A stretch of 21,594 bases of DNA, taken from positions 1 through 21,594 of the forward strand of contig CAZQEN010000093.1 in assembly GCA_964591605.1 (NCBI GenBank), read 5' to 3'. Under the pieces are notes generated by a model. That model worked only from the letters and a program-made list of their open reading frames with translations. It did no database searches and was not told where the DNA came from. Each line of letters opens with the position of its first letter. Positions within the stretch are counted from its first letter, which is position 1. Source of the stretch: CAYLLT01 sp964591605. GTDB taxonomy: Bacteria > Planctomycetota > Phycisphaerae > UBA1845 > PWPN01. Below are positions 1-7,151 of the stretch, in pieces. The translations under genes were made by a program, and so were the position numbers.

Positions 1-1
1 C

Positions 2-64
2 GAATGCATGCTGCCCATGCCACCCGCCTACGTTGTCACGGACCCCGGCCCACCCGGCCAGTGA
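2..64 (+). CDS. Possible C-terminal end of an upstream gene (5' partial)
   Basis: A reading frame open from the left edge ends at TGA 62-64 and would encode about 20 residues ending in YVVTDPGPPGQ. Third codon positions are mostly G or C, as expected for a gene in this genome, and the Pro/Gly-rich end looks like an ordinary protein tail. Nothing about function can be said. The fragment is short enough that an open frame could arise by chance, so this is only a tentative call. Confidence 0.25.
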   Translation, partial: ECMLPMPPAYVVTDPGPPGQ

Positions 65-396
65 GACGCTGCGGCACGCGGCTCAAGCCTCAGAACCCTG
101 AACGTCAACGAAAGGCCTTATTCGCGATCTGACGAAACTGGCCGTCGAGCATCAGGCCGGTCGCTTGCGCTCCCGGTTCTGAAGGACGTGGCAACGGTCC
201 ATCCCTCAGGATGGGAATCGTTCGGCTCCGGCGAGAACAAGGTGTTCCAGTGTCTGCAAGCAGTTACCGGTCGCAAGGTCGGGGAGGGGCGGGTTATCGG
301 GGCCGAAGGAATGCGGAATGGGGCAAAGACCTCAGGCACGGGGGCGGTTCGTTTCGTAAGATTGCTTGGGCGCGAGAGGGACATGGAGCAAAGGGC
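65..396. other. Intergenic stretch with no convincing gene
   Basis: About 330 bases separate the possible gene tail from the PilZ gene. The PilZ frame stays open back to an ATG at 211, but the peptide it would add is Arg/Gly-rich and resembles no protein domain, so I read it as non-coding. One small perfect hairpin is visible at 199-214 (CCATCC, four-base loop, GGATGG). I see no promoter good enough to call. Confidence 0.4.
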
Positions 397-837
397 GTGT
401 ACCAAGAAACGCTGGATCAAGCCACGGATTCCCCCGATGCCCCGATGTGGGTTCCCGCGCCGATCGATCGCCTGATGGATGCGCTGGACGCCCTCCAGCA
501 GCATCCCGAGAGCGAGCAACGGCGTTCAGAACGGCGAAGCTGCCGCCGCACGGCGGTATTCGTCGCCGTCGAAGGGCACACCGCCGCCAACGGATCGCAC
601 CTGGTCCACGTCCGGAACATTTCCGCCGGGGGCGTGTGCTTTCTCGACAAGGCCAACCTGAGCTTCGGCGCCCGCTGCCGGGTGGACATGCGGGTGACGC
701 GAACGGAGTGGATCCGATGCCGCGGACACGTCGTGCGGTCCCGGAGCGTGGGGCCGGAGAAGTACGAAGCGGCCGTGGTATTCGACAAATCGCTCCTGCC
801 TGAAGAACTGGAGCGGATCTGCGGCCCGCAGTCTTGA
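397..837 (+). CDS. Small PilZ-domain protein
   Basis: The protein is 146 residues, essentially a single PilZ domain after a short helical lead. The Arg cluster around residues 42-51 supplies the RxxxR half of the PilZ signature, and N74-I-S76-A-G-G79 supplies the (D/N)xSxxG half. These are the two elements that bind cyclic di-GMP in this family, so it is probably a cytoplasmic c-di-GMP effector. The start is uncertain. GTG 397 has GGAG eight bases upstream (385-388), whereas the in-frame ATGs at 445 and 475 have no visible ribosome binding site and the ATG at 211 adds sequence that does not look coding. It stands alone and converges with the response regulator gene downstream. The domain call is firm; the target process is unknown. 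Confidence 0.8.
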   Translation: MYQETLDQATDSPDAPMWVPAPIDRLMDALDALQQHPESEQRRSERRSCRRTAVFVAVEGHTAANGSHLVHVRNISAGGVCFLDKANLSFGARCRVDMRVTRTEWIRCRGHVVRSRSVGPEKYEAAVVFDKSLLPEELERICGPQS

Positions 838-855
838 TTCCGACACGGATCAGTC

Positions 856-873
856 GTCCGCGTGACAGCGGAC
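856..873. terminator. Candidate bidirectional terminator hairpin
   Basis: A perfect 6-bp inverted repeat (GTCCGC, six-base loop, GCGGAC) lies in the 81-base gap between the convergent PilZ and response regulator genes. There is no T-run on either side, so it is not a classical intrinsic terminator. The call rests on position and symmetry only. Confidence 0.3.
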
Positions 874-918
874 AACACATGCCGTCGCCCCGGCTGCACC
901 CATCCGACCGCACCGGCC

Positions 919-1512
919 TCACAGAAAACCCTGTTCCTGATAGCGGGCAAGACGGTAATAGAGCGTGCGGAGGCTGATGCCCAGTTCGCGCGCGGCGGCG
1001 GTGCGGTTGCCGTGGTGGCGTTCGAGCGCGGCGAGGATGTGTCGGCGCTCGAGTTCTTCGAGCGTCTGATGGGCGGACTCGGCTTCGGCGTCGGCCGGGC
1101 GTTCGGGACCGGTCGAGAGCATGGGGCGCCGTTCCAGGCGGCGCTGGGCCCGCTCCAGGGCCCGCTCCAGGTCGCCCAGCGAGGCCGGCTTGGTCAGAAA
1201 ATCCACAACGCCGTGGCGGATCGCCTGCCGGGCGGCGTCGAAGTCTCCAAAGCCGGTCAGGACGACCACCCGCGTCGCCGGCCAGCGGGAGCTGAGATGA
1301 TCGAGCAGTTCCAGGCCGCTCATGCCGGGCAGGTTCAGGTCGAGCAGAATCAGTGACCGCGGATGCTGCTCCATCACCTGCAACGCCTCCTCTGCGCGAG
1401 CCACTCCCGACGCGGAAAAACCCATCTGCGGGAGCGCGGTCAGGAGCATCTCACGGAGGCGCGGTTCATCCTCAACCACCAGGACCTCGAATCGAGCGGA
1501 TGGGTCAGGCAT
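919..1512 (-). CDS. Response regulator, receiver plus Fis-type HTH (no AAA+ domain)
   Basis: The 197-residue protein has an N-terminal receiver domain (about 8-125) with acidic residues E14-D15, phospho-acceptor D58 (LLDLNLPG), T86 and K108 (FLTKPAS). A linker follows, then a C-terminal Fis/NtrC-type helix-turn-helix at about 152-193 (NRTAAARELGISLRTLYYRL). The sigma-54 AAA+ ATPase domain found between these parts in NtrC is absent, so this has the ActR/RegA/PrrA layout and probably acts as an ordinary DNA-binding activator or repressor. Its ATG overlaps the end of the histidine kinase gene by 8 nt, which implies translational coupling and a cognate pair. The targets are unknown; the inverted repeat at 3070-3084 is a candidate operator. 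Confidence 0.93.
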   Translation of the reverse strand: MPDPSARFEVLVVEDEPRLREMLLTALPQMGFSASGVARAEEALQVMEQHPRSLILLDLNLPGMSGLELLDHLSSRWPATRVVVLTGFGDFDAARQAIRHGVVDFLTKPASLGDLERALERAQRRLERRPMLSTGPERPADAEAESAHQTLEELERRHILAALERHHGNRTAAARELGISLRTLYYRLARYQEQGFL

Positions 1513-3013
1513 GATTCGTTCCCACCACCGGGGCGGGCTTCGCGGGAAGCAGAACGGTGAAGCGGCTGCCCCGGCCGGGACCCTCGCTGCTGGCGCTGAT
1601 GCGGCCGCCGTGGGCCTGCACGATGGCGTGCGTGATGGACAGTCCCAGGCCCGTACCGGGCTGGGCGGCCTCCTGCTTCTCGGTGTAGAACGGCTCGAAC
1701 ACGTGTTCGAGCGTCTGCGAGGTCATCCCCCGGCCGTTGTCCGATACCGTCAGTTCGATGAAGCTGTTGCGGCGCTGCGCGGCGATCGTGACGCGTCCAT
1801 CCACCGGGGGAGACGCTTCCAGCGCGTTGATCGTCAGATTGAGCAGGATCTGCTTGAGCTCGGCATCGCTGCCCACCACCGTGAGCGGGTCTCCGGAGGG
1901 AACCTGAAGGCGGACCGTCCGGTCGCGGTACGGCTTGAGCGCGCTGACCAGGGTCACGACTTCATCGGCAAGGCGGGAGAGCGAGACCAGGCGGAAGGAT
2001 TCCTCGCCCGGCCGGGCGAGCGACAGGAGCTTCTCGGTGATCGTCTTGCAGCGGAACGTCTCGTCGCGAATGATCTGCAGGGTGGCGGCGAGCTGCGGGT
2101 CCGCGGCGTCCTGGGCCTTGCGGAGCAGGAGCTCCGCATAGCCGGAGATGATGTTGAGGGGGTTGTTGATCTCGTGAGCGACGCCCGCCGCCAGGAAACC
2201 CACGCTGGCGAGGCGTTCGGAGCGCACGAGCTCGCGGCTCTTGGTCCGGACGCGCTCCTCGAGATTCCTGTAGAGCGCGTGAAGCTCCTCGCTCATCCGG
2301 TTGAACTCGATGGCGACGTCGGCGAATTCGCGGTCGCGGGGGACCTCGACGCGCTCCTGGAAATTGCCAGAGGCGATGTTGCGTGCGCTGTCGCGGAGTC
2401 TGGCGAGCGGCGTCATGACGCTGCGGTACTGAGAGACGTTGATGGCGATGGCCACGAGGACGATCACGACGGCCAGCGCGGCGACGACCAGGATCGTCTG
2501 CTGGAGTGTCTGGGTAGCGGCCTTCTGCATGGCGGCGATGAGCGCGTCCATGATGACGCCCAGATGATCGAGGACGCCAATCGCAGTGTCCAGCGCGGCG
2601 ACGGCGGGATGCGACAGATCCGGCGCGGTTCCGGAGAGGTCCGGCAGGTGAGACTCAGTCTCGCCGATGTGCCGCAAGACCGCCTGGGTAGAGGCGATCT
2701 CGTGGGTCTGATGGGCGGGGCTGGCGTACCACTGCCCTTCCTGAAAGGCGATGAACTGACCGATGAGCTCGCGGGCACGCTGGAGTTCCTCGCGGCAGCG
2801 CGAGGGGGAGATGTCCTGGCGGATGAGCAGGCCGCGGGCGGTGGCCAGATGGAGTTCCATCTGCTGAACCATGCGCAGTTCGATGTATTCGTCGCGGGCC
2901 ATCCGCACCTGATCGTGGAGCCGAATCAGGCCCCAGATCGAGGCGCCCCCGAGCAGAGCCAGGCTCGCTAACAGGGCTATAATCTTCCAGATCATTCTGC
3001 GGCTGAGCGTCAT
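1505..3013 (-). CDS. Membrane sensor histidine kinase, NtrB-like
   Basis: The 502-residue protein has an N-terminal membrane segment at about 8-30, a periplasmic sensor region of about 140 residues with no family I recognise, and a second membrane segment at about 173-193. A HAMP-like linker and coiled coil (about 195-260) follow. The HisKA domain has phospho-accepting H280 in AHEINNPL. The HATPase domain has N-box N392/N396 (LNLTINALEA), G1 box D425 (SDNGRGM), an F box (FEPFYTEK) and a G2 box (GTGLGLSI). The AHEINNPL type of H-box is typical of NtrB-like kinases that act as both kinase and phosphatase. AGGA sits about 8 bases before the ATG at 3013. It is transcribed with the response regulator and diverges from the cytochrome c gene. 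The signal sensed is not evident. Confidence 0.95.
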   Translation of the reverse strand: MTLSRRMIWKIIALLASLALLGGASIWGLIRLHDQVRMARDEYIELRMVQQMELHLATARGLLIRQDISPSRCREELQRARELIGQFIAFQEGQWYASPAHQTHEIASTQAVLRHIGETESHLPDLSGTAPDLSHPAVAALDTAIGVLDHLGVIMDALIAAMQKAATQTLQQTILVVAALAVVIVLVAIAINVSQYRSVMTPLARLRDSARNIASGNFQERVEVPRDREFADVAIEFNRMSEELHALYRNLEERVRTKSRELVRSERLASVGFLAAGVAHEINNPLNIISGYAELLLRKAQDAADPQLAATLQIIRDETFRCKTITEKLLSLARPGEESFRLVSLSRLADEVVTLVSALKPYRDRTVRLQVPSGDPLTVVGSDAELKQILLNLTINALEASPPVDGRVTIAAQRRNSFIELTVSDNGRGMTSQTLEHVFEPFYTEKQEAAQPGTGLGLSITHAIVQAHGGRISASSEGPGRGSRFTVLLPAKPAPVVGTNHA

Positions 3014-3039
3014 CCCGCGTATCCTGTAAATTGTGATCC

Positions 3040-3045
3040 ATCATA
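3040..3045 (-). promoter_or_regulatory. Candidate -10 element for the two-component genes
   Basis: On the minus strand TATGAT matches TATAAT at five of six positions and lies 27 bases upstream of the kinase ATG, a plausible place for a promoter. No good -35 hexamer is found at the usual spacing. The inverted repeat at 3070-3084 ends 24 bases further upstream, which would suit an activator site. Confidence 0.35.
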
Positions 3046-3069
3046 ACTCTGCGCGCGGCGGGCCCGCGA

Positions 3070-3084
3070 GTGCAATCTTTGCAC
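3070..3084. promoter_or_regulatory. Perfect 6-3-6 inverted repeat, candidate operator
   Basis: GTGCAA-TCT-TTGCAC is a perfect dyad in the middle of the 124-base gap between the divergent kinase and cytochrome c genes. Dimeric Fis-type response regulators bind such dyads, so autoregulation by the adjacent regulator with joint control of the cytochrome gene is a reasonable inference. On the plus strand, TTTGCA at 3078-3083 is followed after 17 bases by TGTATA (3101-3106), a weak -35/-10 pair for the cytochrome gene. Confidence 0.4.
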
Positions 3085-3137
3085 CCGGCGGGAGCACGGT
3101 TGTATATGGCATAGACGGGCGACACGGAGAAGCAGGG

Positions 3138-3737
3138 ATGCTGAGGCAGCAGCGGAACGTCGTACTGGTTGTCGGATCGGCTGGCGTCCTCGGGGCGATC
3201 GGCTGGGGCTGCGCGGGGCCGCAGCCTCTGTCACGCGCGATCCGCCCCGAAGACCGCCGGTCCTTTCTGCCGCGCATGCAGGCCGCCGCGTCGGCGTCCC
3301 GGCAGGCGTTTTATGAATGGAAAGCCGAGCAGACCGGACGTCCGGTCGCCCAGATCGCCGAGGAGGACGGGCGGCTGAGCACCACCCGCAACCCGTTCCA
3401 GTCGAATGGCGACCGGGAGGCGGTCAGCCGGGGGGCGATCATCTACCAGATCCACTGTGCCAACTGCCACGGGGAGGCGGCCGAGGGCCGCGGTCCGGGC
3501 ATGCCTCATCCGACGCCTCGAATGGGCTTCCACTCCTTCGACAAGCGCTTTGCCGTGACGCTGCACGGCGGCGCCCCTCGGGCGTGGTTCAAGAAGATCA
3601 ACGAAGGCTTTACCAGTGAGGTGGTCAACCCGGACGCGTCGCGCAGCGCCATGCCGCCGTTCAAGGACGTGCTGGCCCGCGAACAGATCTGGCTGGCCAT
3701 CACCTACCTGCAGAGCCTGGATATGTACGCGCGTTAG
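3138..3737 (+). CDS. Secreted monohaem cytochrome c
   Basis: The 199-residue protein begins at ATG 3138 with GGAGA eight bases upstream; the frame is open further upstream but that extension does not look coding. Residues 1-25 form a signal sequence ending in a Cys (GWGC) that resembles a lipoprotein site but is not a clean lipobox. One haem-binding CxxCH lies at 107-111 (CANCH) and the likely distal ligand is M172 in SAMPPF, both typical of class I cytochrome c. The start GAIIYQIHCANCHG resembles cytochrome c domains of oxidase or alternative-complex-III type electron carriers. It acts outside the membrane as an electron carrier. It precedes the biosynthetic operon by 75 bases, so co-transcription is possible but not shown. 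Confidence 0.9.
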   Translation: MLRQQRNVVLVVGSAGVLGAIGWGCAGPQPLSRAIRPEDRRSFLPRMQAAASASRQAFYEWKAEQTGRPVAQIAEEDGRLSTTRNPFQSNGDREAVSRGAIIYQIHCANCHGEAAEGRGPGMPHPTPRMGFHSFDKRFAVTLHGGAPRAWFKKINEGFTSEVVNPDASRSAMPPFKDVLAREQIWLAITYLQSLDMYAR

Positions 3738-3758
3738 CAGAGCTTGCCTGGCCGTGTT

Positions 3759-3777
3759 CACGGGCAGGATGCCTGTG
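3759..3777. repeat. GC-rich palindromic intergenic repeat copy
   Basis: CACGGGCA-GGA-TGCCTGTG forms an 8-bp stem with one G-T wobble and a three-base loop, in the gap between the cytochrome and SDR genes. The surrounding block (about 3744-3790) reads as GQDACAP-like and, reversed, GTGILPV-like peptides. From memory such spurious peptides are common in planctomycete proteomes and mark a dispersed palindromic repeat. No T-run follows, so it is not a standard terminator. Confidence 0.5.
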
Positions 3778-3812
3778 CCCCGGGAGCCGGCCCGCTTCCA
3801 GAGAGTCGGGGT

Positions 3813-5372
3813 ATGACGACGGGATACTTCCTGATCACGGGAGCCACGGGCTTCCTGGGACACTACGTGCTGGCGGCGCTGCTGCGGCAGGGGCGGCGCT
3901 GCGCGGTGGTCGTGCGCGGGCCGCTGGAGGCGTCCCGGGCGAGGCTGGCTGATCTGCTGGCCGATCTGGGAATCGATCTGGCCCGCTGCACGGCCGAGGA
4001 TGCGCTGGTGGTGGCCGAAGGAGACCTGGCGTGCATGCCGGATCTGGCGGGGCTGCCGATGGAGGCCCTGGTCCACGTGGCGGCGGCCACCCAATTCCGG
4101 ACGGACTCCAGCGGCGATCCGCATCGGACCAATGTGGCCGGAACCGAGATGCTGCTGCGCTGGGCGGCATCTCGGGACATCCGGCACCTGCATCATGTCA
4201 GCTCGGCGTACGTGTGCGGGCAAACCGGAAAGCCCGTGCCCGAAACGCTCCACCGCCATCGACCGCGCTTTCACAACGACTATGAGCAGAGCAAGAGGGA
4301 GGCCGAGCACGTGTGCGAGGCGTGGGCGGTCCGTCATGGGGCCACGCTCACCATCTGGCGGCCGTCGGTCATCGTCGGCGAGCATGCCACCGGTCGATCG
4401 ACCCGCTTCGCCGGCTTCTATCTGTCGGCTCGATCGACCGAGTTTCTGAGCCGCAGCTTCGCAAACGCGGATCACGAGACCCGCCGGCATATCCCGCTGC
4501 GGATCCGGGGGCGGGCGGAGGACTGCCAGAACATCGTGCCGGTCGATTACGTCGCTTCGATGATCGCCGGGGCGCTGTGCCGGCCGGAGACCTGGGGCGG
4601 CGTCTATCATCTCACGCACCCCTCACCGCCGACGAACCAGCAGATCAAGAGCGCGTTCGAGTCGTATTTCCAGATCGGCGGCGGGCGGTTCGTGGAGCCC
4701 GACGAGTTCCCCGCCCATTCGCTCAATGAGCACGAGCAGCGCTTCTACGACATCAGCCGCTCGATCGAGCACTATTTCGTCGATACGCCGCAGTTTGAAC
4801 GGACGCGCGCCGCGGCTCTGGAGAAGAGGCTGGGCATTCGCTGCCCGCCCTTGCGTGAGGGCGACATCGGCCGTCTGGTCGCGTTCGCCCAGTCGGCCGG
4901 GTGGGGACGGTTGCTGGACCGTCGTGCCCGCGCGCCTCACCGGCGAGAGACCCATGCCACCCCCGCCAGCGGCTGCCGCACGTATTTCGAGCGGTTCCTG
5001 CCGCAACACGTCAACCAGTCGCAGGTCGCGCATCAGACGTCGATCACCGCGACCGTGCGTTTCGTGATCGAGGACGACCCCGGACGCGAGTGGGTGTGCC
5101 GCTTTGAGAAAGGTCTGCTGGCCGACGTTCACGCCGGGCGCAACGGGCTTCAGGAAGACTTCGGCTACCGCTCGAGCCGCGAGGTGTTCTGGGAGGCGAT
5201 CAGCGGCCGGGTTCATCCACAGGAGCTCTTTCTAACCGGCCGGGCGGAAATCTTCGGCGACGTCGAACGCGCCCTGAAGATGGCCATGATTCTGCACGAG
5301 TTCAACCGCGAGTGTCCGTGCGATACGCACGTGCTCGAGCAGTACGAGGAAGCGCCATGCTCGAGGCCATAG
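3813..5372 (+). CDS. Extended SDR (thioester-reductase-like) fused to an SCP2-like domain
   Basis: The protein is 519 residues. The first 370 or so form an extended short-chain dehydrogenase/reductase domain with the NAD(P) loop G10-ATG-G13-FL-G16 and the catalytic set S130/S131, Y157 and K161 (YEQSK). The layout resembles the NAD_binding_4 thioester reductase and fatty-acyl-CoA reductase group, which convert acyl thioesters to aldehydes or alcohols. Residues 405-495 (GRVHPQELFLTGRAEIFGD and upstream) resemble the SCP2 sterol/lipid-binding fold. ATG 3813 is chosen because the Rossmann strand begins at once; the 23 upstream residues come from the palindromic repeat. It starts the tightly packed operon and overlaps the hydrolase gene by 16 nt. 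The substrate is unknown; the SCP2 part suggests a lipophilic one. Confidence 0.85.
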   Translation: MTTGYFLITGATGFLGHYVLAALLRQGRRCAVVVRGPLEASRARLADLLADLGIDLARCTAEDALVVAEGDLACMPDLAGLPMEALVHVAAATQFRTDSSGDPHRTNVAGTEMLLRWAASRDIRHLHHVSSAYVCGQTGKPVPETLHRHRPRFHNDYEQSKREAEHVCEAWAVRHGATLTIWRPSVIVGEHATGRSTRFAGFYLSARSTEFLSRSFANADHETRRHIPLRIRGRAEDCQNIVPVDYVASMIAGALCRPETWGGVYHLTHPSPPTNQQIKSAFESYFQIGGGRFVEPDEFPAHSLNEHEQRFYDISRSIEHYFVDTPQFERTRAAALEKRLGIRCPPLREGDIGRLVAFAQSAGWGRLLDRRARAPHRRETHATPASGCRTYFERFLPQHVNQSQVAHQTSITATVRFVIEDDPGREWVCRFEKGLLADVHAGRNGLQEDFGYRSSREVFWEAISGRVHPQELFLTGRAEIFGDVERALKMAMILHEFNRECPCDTHVLEQYEEAPCSRP

Positions 5373-6064
5373 ACGACACGCTGGAGGAGCGCGTGGTGAT
5401 CCACGGGGCGGCGCGGCTGGAGGGGCTGCTCACCTATCCGGGGGACCGGACGCAATGCACATGCCTGCTGGCGCCGCCGCATCCGTTCATGGGGGGCACG
5501 CTCGACAACAACGTGCTGCGGCAGCTCGCCCGCGTGCTGTCGGCGGAGGCCGGCGGTGTGTGCCTGCGATTCAACTACCGCGGAGTGGGAGCCAGCGAGG
5601 GGGCGCCGGTGGCCGTGCTCGCAGGCATGCAGCAGTTCTGGGAAACCGGGACGGCACCGCACGATCCGCTGTTCCTCGAAGACTGCGCAGCGGCCCGGCA
5701 GTGGCTGGAGGAGACCGCGCCGCTTCCGTTGATCGGCATCGGCTACAGTTTCGGAGCGCACAGCCTGGTGACGTCAGGCCTGGCCGGGCTGGCCGCCCTG
5801 ATTCTGATTCTCCCGACCGTCCAGTATCACGATTTCGCACCGCTCCGCGCGGCCGGGCTTCCCAAGCTGATCCTGTACAGCGACGACGACTTCGCCACGC
5901 CACGGCCGGCCCTGGACGACTGGCTCACCGGCGTGGCCGGGCCGAAACGAGCCGTCTGTATTCCGCGCGGTCAGCACTTCTTCCGCGGCCAGGAATCACT
6001 GGTCGCCGGCATTTGCCGCGACTTCATCCTCGAGGTACTCGAGGAGGGAGGCGCGCATGCCTGA
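5357..6064 (+). CDS. Alpha/beta hydrolase
   Basis: The 235-residue cytoplasmic protein has a typical small hydrolase core. The oxyanion region is APPHPFMGG (39-47), then FNYRGVGAS (72-80) and the nucleophile elbow G129-Y-S131-F-G133. The acid is among D176-D178 (YSDDD), and H207 (RGQHFF) completes the Ser-Asp-His triad. This resembles the COG2945-type hydrolases, whose substrates are mostly unknown; thioesterase or esterase activity is possible. The start at ATG 5357 has GAGGA six bases upstream and overlaps the SDR gene by 16 nt. The gene overlaps the next by 8 nt, so it is translationally coupled on both sides. In this operon it may release an acyl product or trim an ester. Confidence 0.9.
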   Translation: MLEAIDDTLEERVVIHGAARLEGLLTYPGDRTQCTCLLAPPHPFMGGTLDNNVLRQLARVLSAEAGGVCLRFNYRGVGASEGAPVAVLAGMQQFWETGTAPHDPLFLEDCAAARQWLEETAPLPLIGIGYSFGAHSLVTSGLAGLAALILILPTVQYHDFAPLRAAGLPKLILYSDDDFATPRPALDDWLTGVAGPKRAVCIPRGQHFFRGQESLVAGICRDFILEVLEEGGAHA

Positions 6065-7136
6065 TGTGAAGATCCGCGACATCACCGAGACGCTCGGCGA
6101 GCGCCTGACCCGCGTGATCGATGCTCACTTCCACCCGCAATGGGGCAGTACCTTCTGGCTGGAGCGGGCCCGGGAGCTCAAGCTTGACGCTCGCCGGCAG
6201 ATCAGCAGCCTTTCGGATTTTGGGAGGCTCGGCGAAACCACGGCGGCGGATTTGAGCAGCCGCCCGCTCCTGGATTTCATCCCCCGCCGACTGCAGGCCC
6301 GGCCGGATCAGCTCGTGGTCGCTCAGACCGGCGGGACTACCGGCCCGGGCATCTGGACGGCCTACCGGTGCGATGAGTTTGACGAGGCGTTCGTGATTCC
6401 GTTCGTGGCCGCCGCCGGCCACGTCGGATTCCCCACCGCTGAGCAGTGGCTGTTCGTGGGGCCGAGCGGACCGCACATCATCGGCAAGGCCATGCGGCAC
6501 CTGGCGGCCTCGCTGGGCAGCCCGGATCCGTTCTGCGTGGATTTCGATCCGCGATGGGCCAGGAAACTCACCGAAGCCAGCTTCGCCCGACAGCGGTACC
6601 TCCAGCACGTCGTCGACCAGGCGATGGCCGTCCTCGCGTCGCAGGACATCGGCGTGCTGTTCACGACGCCCGTGGTGCTCGAAGCGCTGGCGCGGCGGAT
6701 GTCGGATGCGCAGCGCGAACGCATCCGCGGCGTGCATTACGGCGGCATGTCGCTGGACCGCGAGCAGCTTCGCATCTTCCAGACGCAGGCTTTTCCGGAC
6801 GCGGTCCACCTTTCGGGTTACGGCAACACGCTGTTCGGGTGCTGCCTGGAGCTGAGCGTCGAGGCCGGGCGCGTGCCGGCCTACTTTCCGCACGGCCAGC
6901 GGCTCATTCTCGAGACGGTGGATCCAGAGGGGCGGACGCTGCCCGAGGGAGCACCCGGGCGTGTCCGCTTTACGCGGCTCGATGAGACGATGCTGATCGT
7001 TCGCTTCGCCGAGCGTGATCTGGCCTCTCTGGTACTTGCGCCGGCGGATGCACCGGAGGGATTCAGCCTGGCCGGCGCGCGAGACCCACAACCCGAGCCA
7101 TCGACCACGCCCCGCGCCGCCATCGGGCTCTATTGA
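6057..7136 (+). CDS. Short adenylate-forming (ANL superfamily) enzyme, PaaK/LuxE-like
   Basis: The protein is 359 residues. It carries the ANL phosphate-binding loop T91-GGTTG-P97, GG-MSLD at 229-234, the aromatic-loop motif YGNT (255-258) and RFAERD (316-321), where the ribose-binding Asp is expected. The overall order resembles phenylacetate-CoA ligase (PaaK) or LuxE-type acyl-protein synthetase. The roughly 100-residue C-terminal domain that carries the second catalytic Lys in full-length ANL enzymes is missing, and the chain ends in a Pro-rich tail. It probably activates a carboxylic acid as an acyl-AMP, with transfer to a thiol done here or by a partner. GGAGG lies five bases before ATG 6057. 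The start overlaps the hydrolase gene by 8 nt. The acid substrate is unknown. Confidence 0.82.
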   Translation: MPDVKIRDITETLGERLTRVIDAHFHPQWGSTFWLERARELKLDARRQISSLSDFGRLGETTAADLSSRPLLDFIPRRLQARPDQLVVAQTGGTTGPGIWTAYRCDEFDEAFVIPFVAAAGHVGFPTAEQWLFVGPSGPHIIGKAMRHLAASLGSPDPFCVDFDPRWARKLTEASFARQRYLQHVVDQAMAVLASQDIGVLFTTPVVLEALARRMSDAQRERIRGVHYGGMSLDREQLRIFQTQAFPDAVHLSGYGNTLFGCCLELSVEAGRVPAYFPHGQRLILETVDPEGRTLPEGAPGRVRFTRLDETMLIVRFAERDLASLVLAPADAPEGFSLAGARDPQPEPSTTPRAAIGLY

Positions 7137-7151
7137 AAGGAACGTCAGCGG

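Noticed and set aside
330..370. Possible sigma-54 promoter (GGCAC and TTGCT elements) before the PilZ gene
   Set aside because: The two elements are about twice as far apart as the -24/-12 spacing allows.
211..396. Upstream extension of the PilZ gene to ATG 211
   Set aside because: The added peptide is Arg/Gly-rich with no domain, and GTG 397 has a well-spaced GGAG.
1322..2971. 549-codon plus-strand open frame
   Set aside because: It is antisense to the histidine kinase, whose H, N, G1, F and G2 boxes are all intact on the minus strand. Long antisense frames are expected in DNA this GC-rich.
4385..4397. Perfect palindrome GGTCGATCGACC inside the SDR gene
   Set aside because: It lies in well-conserved coding sequence rich in GATC-type codons and probably arises by chance.
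3231..4619. 462-codon minus-strand open frame
   Set aside because: It runs antisense across both the cytochrome c and SDR genes, including the intergenic repeat, and its translation has no domain.
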